This document shows, in pieces, positions 56,843 to 64,000 of a stretch of DNA of 64,000 nucleotides (positions within the stretch are counted from its first letter, which is position 1; the number at the start of each line of letters is the position of its first letter). Below the pieces are notes generated by a model. That model made no database searches. It was not told where the DNA came from and was given only the letters and a program-made list of their open reading frames with translations. Source of the DNA: Termitomyces sp. T153 (lineage: Eukaryota; Basidiomycota; Agaricomycetes; Agaricales; Lyophyllaceae); NCBI GenBank assembly GCA_018296165.2, contig JACKQL020000036.1, positions 456,473 through 520,472 on the forward strand, read 5' to 3'. The translations under genes were made by a program, and so were the position numbers.

Positions 56843-59800
56843 ATGATGCTCGCCCCGGACAACCCCCCAGCACACCTCCCCTCCCACTCCTCCACAAACC
56901 TCCTCCTCCGCACCACTCTCCCCTTCACCGACAAACCTGTCCCCACACTAGTCGACAGCGGTGCCACCGATAACTTTGTTGACGAATCCCTGGCAGCGCT
57001 CGCCCCACAACCCCTCCGCCGTCTTCCCGCCCCGATCCCCCTCAAACTCTTTGACGGAGACTCTACCCCAGCGGGAGACATCACTCATTGCCTAGAAACG
57101 ACCCTGACCTTTGCCGACGGACAACAGCAAGAACTCCGGCTACTCGTCACAAAATTACACCCCTCCGCCCCCGTCGTCTTAGGGTTCTCATGGCTCCGCT
57201 CCACCAATCCCCGCGTCGATTGGCCCAGTCTCACCCTACGCCTCGACCGGGACAACCCCGCCAATTCCGGACTGGTACCCTTCCATGTCCCACCCCCCTC
57301 CGAGAGCTCCGAGGCCACGATCAACCAACCCCGGACCCCGCCGCAACTTCGCTCTAGGTCTGCGCGATCGTTCGTCATCTATGTCCGACTTGGCGGCTCG
57401 CTCAAGGTACTTCCCGCCCTCGTAGACAGCGGCGCCTCCGGTGTCTTCGTCAGCAACCAACTCGACCTCCGATGCAACGACCTCGACAAACCCCTCGAGC
57501 TCCAACTCTTCGATGGGAGCCCCGCCACGACAAGAATCACGCAGTACCACGACAACACCCTCACCCTCGATAACGACCTGCAGTTCCAGGCCCGACTCCT
57601 CGTTACCCAACTACCCCCGTCGACCCCGATCGTGCTCGGACTCCCGTGGCTGCGAGACGTCAACCCCGACATCAACTGGAAGAACCTTACCATGCAATTC
57701 CCCGGCCCCGAAGCAAGCTTAGCAGCCGCCATCCACCTCTGCTTCCAGCCTATCCCGGACCCCGACGCCACCCCGGATCCGACTGCTACACCTACGGGAC
57801 CCGGCCCCGTCGACTCCGGAAACCTCGACATTAAAATCATCGGCGCCGTCCCCTTCGCGCGCCTCCTACGAGAAGGCACCCCCGCCTTCCAGTTGCAAGT
57901 CACGCCGGCCCTACCGGAGGAATACCTCCGCGCAGGGACTACCACGCCAGAAAAGAAGACAGAGGAACAGATCCTATCCGAAGTAGTTCCCCCGGAGTAT
58001 CATAAGTTCGCTGACGTGTTCTCCGAAGGAAGTGCCAAGGAACTCCCTCCGCACCGCTCCTACGACCACCAGATCGACCTCGAAGAAGGCACCTCACCCC
58101 CGTTTGGCAAGATCTACAACATGTCCGAAATCGAGCTCCGGGCCCTGAAGGAGTACCTCGACGAGATGCTCGGCAAAGGTTTCATACGTCCCTCGATCTC
58201 CGCGGCTGGTGCTCCGGTTCTGTTCGCCAAGAAAAAAGACGGATCCCTCCGACTCTGTGTGGATTATCGGGGACTCAACAAAGTCACCAAGAAGAACCGG
58301 TATCCCCTCCCCTTAATCAGAGACCTTGTTGATCGCCTTCGCAGCGCCAAGATTTACACAAAAATTGACCTTTGTTCCGGCTACAACAACGTCCGGATCG
58401 CCCCGGGGCATGAATGGAAGACCGCCTTTCGCACCCGCTATGGCCTCTTTGAGTATCTCGTAATGCCCTTCGGAATGACTAACTCCCCCGCCACCTTCCA
58501 GTACTTCATGAACGACATCTTTCACGACATGAACGACGTCTTTGTCATCGTATATTTGGACGATATCCTGATCTACTCGAATTCGCCGGCGGAGCATTCG
58601 GAGCACGTCCGCCGTGTCCTGGAACGACTCCGAGAGTATCACCTTCATGCTAAACCCGAAAAGTGCTCATTCCACACAGCGGAAGTCGAATATCTCGGGG
58701 TCATCGTCACCCCCGACGGTGTGCGCATGGACCCCGCCAAGGTCAACGCGATACTCAACTGGCCCTCCCCGCGGAACGTCAAGGAGGTACAGTCATTCTT
58801 GGGGTTTGCTAACTTCTATCGCCGCTTCATCGACAACTACTCCGGAATCACCAAACCCCTCAACCGGCTCACAAGGAAGGACACCCCTTGGGATTGGGAC
58901 AGCAAGTGCCAGAGCGTATTCCTCCTCCTGAAGAAGGCCTTCACCTCCGCTCCGGTCCTCCACCATTTCGACCCCTCCCTACCGATCGTGCTCGAATGTG
59001 ACGCCTCCGACTACGCTATCGCCGGGATACTCTCCCAGTCGAACTCGGAGGGCAAGGATCTCCGCCCCGTCGCCTTCTACACCTGATCAATGATCCCAGC
59101 GGAACTCAACTACGACATTTACGACAAGGAACTCCTCGCGATCGTCGAAGCCTTTTGTCAGTGGCGGGCCTACCTCGAAGGGTCCCCGCACCGCATCCAA
59201 GTCTACTCCGATCACAATAACCTGCAATATTTCACGACCACGAAACAGCTCAGCCGCTGCCAGGCTCGATGGTCCGAAACCCTTTCGGAGTACGATTTTA
59301 CCATTCACTACCGCCCCGGGCGACTCGGCGCAAAGCCTGACGCCCTCACTCGGAGACCCAACGTGTATCTGAAGAAATCGTTTGAAACCGAACGAAATGC
59401 ATTTAACCATCAAGTGGTAATCCCACCCGAACATCTACATGCCATGCTGATTTTGAACGAAGAAGGAATCCTCCAGCAAATCAGGAATTCACCCCCGGAC
59501 CCCTTCTTCAACCAGCACGACCCCCGCAACAACCCCGACGAATCGAGTGTAGACAACCCCTTTTCGCTATCCCCGGACCACCGCCTGCTGCTCCGGAGTG
59601 GACGAATCTATGCCCCGGACCACAAGTCCATTCGCCTCGACATACTCCGGCAGCACCACGATCACAAACTCCGGGGGCACCCAGGAATTCGTAAGACCCT
59701 TCAACTCATCTCCCGGACTTATTTTTGGCCAGGAATGAAGAAGGATGTCACGTGATACGTGAGGGCCTGCGAACCCTGCCTATGGGCCAAGGTCCCCCGC

Positions 59801-60922
59801 CATCGCCCCCACGGATTACTGAAACCCCTCCCTGTCGGTCGCCGCCCCTGGTCTTCAATATCGATGGATCATATCGTCGAACTCCCCGACTCCGAAGGTT
59901 TTGACGCAATCCTCGTTGTCGTCTGCCGCCTTACCAAGCAAGCCCTCTTTATTCCCTGCCACACCACTGACACCACCCCGGATTTCGCCAAACTATTTCT
60001 AGAACACGTATTCTCCAAACACGGACTTCCCGACAACATCGTCTCTGACCGTGGACCCCTATTCGTATCTCATTTCTGGCAATCGCTGTGCAAGGCGCTC
60101 GAGATCAAGACCAGCCTCTCTACCGCCTACCACCCGGAAACCGACGGGCAAACCGAGCACGTAAACCAGACGTTAGAACAGTATCTTTGCCTCTACGTTA
60201 ACTATTTACAGAACGACTGGCACGCGGAGCTTCCCCTCGCCGAATTCACCTACAACAACACGCCTCACTCCGCCACCGGAGTTTCCTCCTTTTACGCCAA
60301 CAAGGGCTACAATCCCCGACTCACGCTGTCCCTCAAGGACATCCCCTCCCACATTGCCCATGAAGTCACCGAGGACCTCTGCTCCCTCCACCAATTCCTC
60401 CGGGACAAGATCGACACCGCCAACCAAGCCTACTCCAAGCACGCTGACGCCCGTCGCCAGCCTACCCCCGACTGGCCTCCCGGCACCTTGGTCTGGCTCG
60501 ACCAACGAAATCTTAAGACCCGGAGGCCTTCTATCAAACTCGACCACAAACGCCTCGGTCCATTCAAGATCCTCCGGAAGGTCTCCACCCACACTTACAA
60601 GCTCGACCTGCCTCCGGGCCTGAAGGGCCTCCACCCTGTGTTCCATGTTCGACTCCTTGACAGGCACACTCCAGACCCCTTCCCCGGCCAACGCCCCAGC
60701 CGACCGCCCCCCGTCGAAGTCGAGGACGAGTATCACTGCGAGGTCAATGAGATCCTTGACTCCCAGGTAGTTCGCGGCCGACTCCAGTACTTGGTCCACT
60801 GGAAGGGCTACGGACCTGAGGATGACACGTGGGAACCCCAAAAGAACCTCGACAGAGCCCCCGATGAACTCCGGGACTTCCACCAATGGAATCCTGCCAA
60901 GCCCCGGAACCCCCGGGACTGA
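56843..60922 (+). pseudogene. pol of element B: doubled protease, RT, RNase H, integrase, chromodomain
   Basis: One frame of about 1360 codons from the first Met at 56843 (it is open a little further upstream), broken only by TGA at 59084-59086 and 59753-59755. Residues 23-134 and 177-286 are two related retropepsin domains, each with LVDSGA (Asp38 and Asp195) and an ending of the form VVLGFSWL or IVLGLPWL. RT follows with KIDLCSGYNNV, FGMTNSPATFQ and YLDD at residues 571-574. RNase H has ECDASD and [12 protein letters not shown]. Integrase has the H/H/CxxC zinc site around 59650-59780, then catalytic D (SMDHI), D (VSDRGP) and E ([10 protein letters not shown]). The C-terminal chromodomain reads EILDSQ...[19 protein letters not shown]. 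The element would need another source of pol to move now. Confidence 0.93.
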
Positions 60923-61152
60923 CCCAACACAGATGGCAATAGTGGGCATAACCCCCACCTCTGGGTTCACCAGGGATTCAACTCCCACCAGTACTCTCCT
61001 ACATGTTTCCACTTACTCCTCTCCTCGCTCTATCTGAAACTCCCCGCACTCAGCAGAAGGTCCAAAGACTGTATAGGCACAAACAATGTACAGGTATATA
61101 CTTGAACAAGAAAGGGGCAGGGAACAAGTCAGCGACGGGGTCTGAATTCCCC

Positions 61153-62848
61153 TCACTCTCCCTCCTCCTCCGACCCTAACCCCGCTACCCTTCCCACCAT
61201 GAACACCTCCAACTGTGCCACTACCACCGCCAGAACCTCGGGTTGCCCGGGGAGCGGTTCCCCTACGTCCATCGCCATCTCCCACCACGCCCTGGGATCT
61301 GCCGTTGCCCTCCACCGATGCCCTGCCAACAGACGCCCCATCTGCATAACCCCTTGACCCAACTCCGGCGGAAGGTCCCCGGGCATCCTTGCCAACCCAT
61401 CATGGATGGACCCCAGCGCTGCTGACGCTCCATCGAGAAGGATGCGATGCTCCCTGGCCCAGTCTATGGAACCTGAATCAGCGCTTAGGAGACGAAAGCA
61501 GGGAAACCACTCATGAAGCACTCCTTGCTGGCCCGAGGCCACCTCGTTGGCAAGCCATTCCTCCCGCTGCCACGCCCTCTCCGCCGCTGCCTGGACTTCC
61601 CCAGCGCTGGAACCCTGCTGGGTCTCCCACACCCCTGAGCCTCCTGCCTGCTGCGTCGCCACCTCCGCCACCTCTGCCCACGCCTGCAAATGCACCGTCT
61701 GCACCTCCAACTCCTGCAGACGAGACAATCGCTCCGCGGCAGTCCCAACGGCGACGTCCTTGTCTTTCCGCGCCAAGTCCCGTTCCCTCCGAACCCCGTC
61801 CAACTCCCGTCGAGCCCCGTCCCTCTCCTCCCGTACCCCCTGAATCTCCTCCTCACGTGCAACCAACAACCGTTCCAAGCCCTCTACCTGACGCCGCAGA
61901 TAGGCCTCCGCAACCGACCACGACCTATCCGCGGACTGCTCAACGGGGGCTCCGGACGTAGGGGAATACACCGCGGAACCAGGGGGGCCCCCCATTACCT
62001 GCTCGCCCCGCGCCCGCTTACTGGGACCCGCCTCGGGTGAAGGGGACGCCCTCCGTTTCCCTTTCTCCTGCCTGGAAGGGGCCCCCTCCCTCCGTCCACC
62101 CCGCGGAGGGCCCACCTTCATGACAGGCGCGCTAACCCGTTCCCCTTCCCCAGCCCCGGAGCCCCTCCCTGACACCCTGCCCTTCCGCCCTTCCTCCAGC
62201 TGCACTGCGACCCAACCCTGATCCCACCCTTGCTCCGCCGCGACGCAAACAGCCCGCCAGCTCAGGGTGACGGAGCACTTCTTGTGCCGCGAACGGCATG
62301 GAAGGCACACCGACGTGTCCCGCCGTACCCCCGATGCTGGTTCCTCAAACTCACACTGCTCCCCTTGTCGGGTACAAGACGCACACTGCAGGGGCATGTT
62401 GGTTCGGGAAACATGAAGCTAAATGACCACTCACCGGGGCCGCCGCCTGACACCACTCGAGGGTGGGGGGACCCCTCGCCCGACCCACCGCCTCGGCAAA
62501 CTGCTCCGGCGTCACCTCCGCCTGTACCACCCTTGAACCCTCTGGGACAAGCCGGACCACCCCCGGGCGAATGCCAGACTTGGAACGCATAGAAGTGACC
62601 ACGCCCGCCGGGGGCTGCATCGCATCTGCACCAGACGGTGGCCCTGAGGGACCAGCCACGGCCGCGGACAACTCTGCGAAGGGACAATCAGTGTTCTGGG
62701 GTACAGGGAACGGGCCGCACTCACGACTACGGTACATCGCCTCGACCCGACGGCGATCTCGGCGACCCTCTGAATCTTCGGAGGACGACGGCTGGGAAGG
62801 CGGGGACGGCGACCTAGATGCTGTGGGAGAATAAGCTGAAGAAGACAT
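61153..62848 (-). CDS. Antisense accessory gene of element B: Cys-cluster, coiled-coil protein
   Basis: It is encoded opposite to the element, between the chromodomain and the 3' LTR. The ATG at 62848 opens MSSSAYSPTASRSPSPPSQP. Exon 1 (62435-62848) ends LEWCQAAAP. A 49-bp intron (62386-62434, gtgagt...ctgcag) is removed in phase 0. Exon 2 opens CASCTRQGEQCEF and then CLPCRSRHKKC, six cysteines as two C-x2-C-x6-C units, like a Zn(II)2Cys6 binuclear cluster with the units 15 residues apart. The rest has a basic KGKRRASPSPEAGPSKRARG, a long Glu/Arg coiled coil (LRRQVEGLERLLVAREEE onward), WQREEWLANEVASGQQGVLH and the C-terminal block WAREHRILLDGASAALGSIH. In total 548 codons stay open. A DNA-binding or nucleic-acid-binding role is inference from the cluster and NLS-like stretch. 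Confidence 0.7.
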
Positions 62849-62968
62849 TGCGACAAGCTGGCGGACTCCTGGGTGCGTCCACCCCTTTTAATAAATTAAG
62901 AAGGGGCCCCTGACGAACGGCGGCCGCACCTCGACTTCCTTCCCCACGCCGCCGCCGCTCGCTGCGGT

Positions 62969-62986
62969 TTGATCAATATTGATCAA
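62969..62986. promoter_or_regulatory. Palindrome in the leader of the antisense gene (element B)
   Basis: An 18-bp perfect palindrome, ttgatcaatattgatcaa, lies 121 bp upstream of the antisense ATG. Related sequence sits at the same place in A3-A4 (attgatcaat, 50934-50943) and A1-A2 (40092-40101), inside a longer conserved block. An AT-rich TATA-like stretch at about 62889-62901 lies between it and the ATG. Confidence 0.5.
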
Positions 62987-63048
62987 CTTCGATTCCCACG
63001 CCCTACCGATCCCCGACTCGCTCCCCGCGTCTCGAGGGTCTCGACGCT

Positions 63049-63061
63049 GAAGGGGGGGTGA
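63049..63061 (+). other. Polypurine tract of element B
   Basis: The bases gaagggggggtga directly precede the 3' LTR (63062), where a polypurine tract primes plus-strand synthesis. The same tract is found before the 3' LTR in A1-A2 and A3-A4. Confidence 0.8.
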
Positions 63062-64000
63062 TGTCACGACCCGCTCCCTAGCTCCCTAGACACTGCTCCC
63101 AACCCCTCCCGATTTCCCGCCTAACTCCCCGGAACCCCGCCCACACTTTTGATGCTCACACCGGACAACTCCGACGCTTCTCCGGCAAACCCCGACGGCA
63201 ACTCCCTCTCCGTAGCCATCGACACCCCCTTGAAACCTTCCCCCACCGTTCCTGGCCACGTCATACGTCCCCGACCCTCTACCCTAGTTTACCCGACCCG
63301 TCCCGGAGTGTCACGACGTCCCCGGAGCGGCCGCGCCCCCAACTGATCCCATCAGAATACCGCCGCGGCCCGACCTTGGATTGTACCCGACACCCGTCGA
63401 CTCAGCACAGCTCCGTCGACCCCCGCCATCATATCCGCCGCCCTCGGAGGCACCCAGTAGTCGGTATATAAGCCATAGAATAACTCCTCGAACTTTAGTC
63501 TTGATATTACATTTTACCGGTTTCCTATGTTTTGTCTCTCGTCTCGTCTCTATTTCTGTTTCTAGGTTTCGAATCTATCTTTTCTCAGTCTCGTCTCGTC
63601 TCCGTCTCGTCTCGACTGTACATATTTCCTTTGTTCCTCTGAAGTTCCCTTGCTCCCTACGTCAGTACGAACTCCGCGCACGCGCCACGACCTGAACATT
63701 CTTAACGACAACTCCGGACCTCGCTACCCGCTCGGCCCCGGAACCCACCAAGCCCCGGTAATCCCCTGTCCAACTCCGACCCTGCCCCCCATCAACCGAG
63801 AAGCCTCCGCCTACCCCGCAATCTACTTGTGCGCCCACTAACTAGCCCTGACACCCGCCCTGGGTCAACGACCAGTACCTCCGGTCTTAGACCCCTCCGA
63901 ATCACTCAGGACTTACTCGGGCCGCTCTCCCTAGGGGCCCCTCGCAAGCTTTCCCCACCTCCGCTCCAACTCCGGACGCCTGGTTATAAGCGCAGGACAT
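63062..64000 (+). repeat. 3' LTR of element B (truncated by window end)
   Basis: It begins TGTCACGACC and matches 47108-48145 over the 939 bp visible, including TATA box and start region. It lacks the 49-bp duplication of the 5' LTR. The last about 80 bp and the flanking target duplication lie outside the window. Confidence 0.9.

Larger units (their letters stand above)
47108..64000 (+). mobile_element. Chromodomain Ty3/Gypsy retrotransposon, element B (3' LTR runs off window)
   Basis: A young chromovirus: LTR 47108-48145, primer-binding site, gag from 48178, pol to 60922, an antisense gene 61153-62848, polypurine tract 63049-63061 and 3' LTR from 63062. A 6.1-kb family-A element (49687-55764) interrupts gag; removing it and one TCAAC copy restores the reading frame. 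It is inserted in LTR A5, and the 5 bases before it (tcctt, 47103-47107) should recur after its 3' LTR outside the window. Its reading frames are broken almost only by TGA codons. It is rich in CpG, in contrast to the block to the left. Confidence 0.92.

Overview
The window is nuclear DNA of a filamentous basidiomycete, most likely an agaricomycete. The signs are genes split by many introns of about 45-60 nt, a family-3 beta-glucosidase carrying a fungal cellulose-binding (CBM1) module, Osh-type oxysterol-binding, septin, Msh1 and Aco2-type proteins of fungal type, and chromodomain Ty3/Gypsy retrotransposons. I saw no tRNA, rRNA or CRISPR array.

Bases 1-23,863 are a compact, ordinary gene island. 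In order: the 3' part of an oxysterol-binding protein (+); a CBM1-GH3 beta-glucosidase (+); an Aco2-type mitochondrial aconitase (+); mitochondrial MutS homologue MSH1 (-), sharing a 176-bp promoter with a Cdc3/AspB septin (+); an MIT-domain protein (+); a membrane-bound fatty acid hydroxylase/sterol desaturase relative (-); a small single-pass membrane protein (-) starting 41 bp from a PXA-domain protein (+); and a PPxY-rich protein (-). Roles range from cellulose breakdown and sterol/lipid handling to mitochondrial metabolism, mitochondrial DNA repair and membrane trafficking; there is no sign of one shared pathway. Bases 23,864 to about 26,880 hold no gene I can support.

From about 26,880 to the end the window is a pile of transposons. 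First comes a CpG-starved, degenerate Helitron (RepHel pseudogene about 28,541-33,690). Next is a complete but old LTR element (A1-A2, 33,969-41,334, target duplication CCATG), then a strongly decayed chromodomain Gypsy on the minus strand (41,388-46,533), then a truncated LTR (A5). A young, CpG-rich chromovirus (element B, 47,108 to beyond 64,000) sits inside A5. Element B has itself been split in gag by a second non-autonomous element (A3-A4, 49,687-55,764, minus, target duplication TCAAC).

The most interesting signal is in these retroelements. Family A (no pol) and family B (gag-pol with a doubled protease domain, RT, RNase H, integrase, chromodomain) both carry, just inside the 3' LTR and on the antisense strand, a second gene with introns. 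It encodes a Ser/Pro/Arg-rich protein with six cysteines in a Zn2Cys6-like spacing (in two of three copies), a coiled coil and a conserved C-terminal block, behind a conserved palindrome-bearing leader. Both families also have a primer-binding site complementary to the predicted 5' end of their own transcript, which points to Tf1/sushi-style self-priming.
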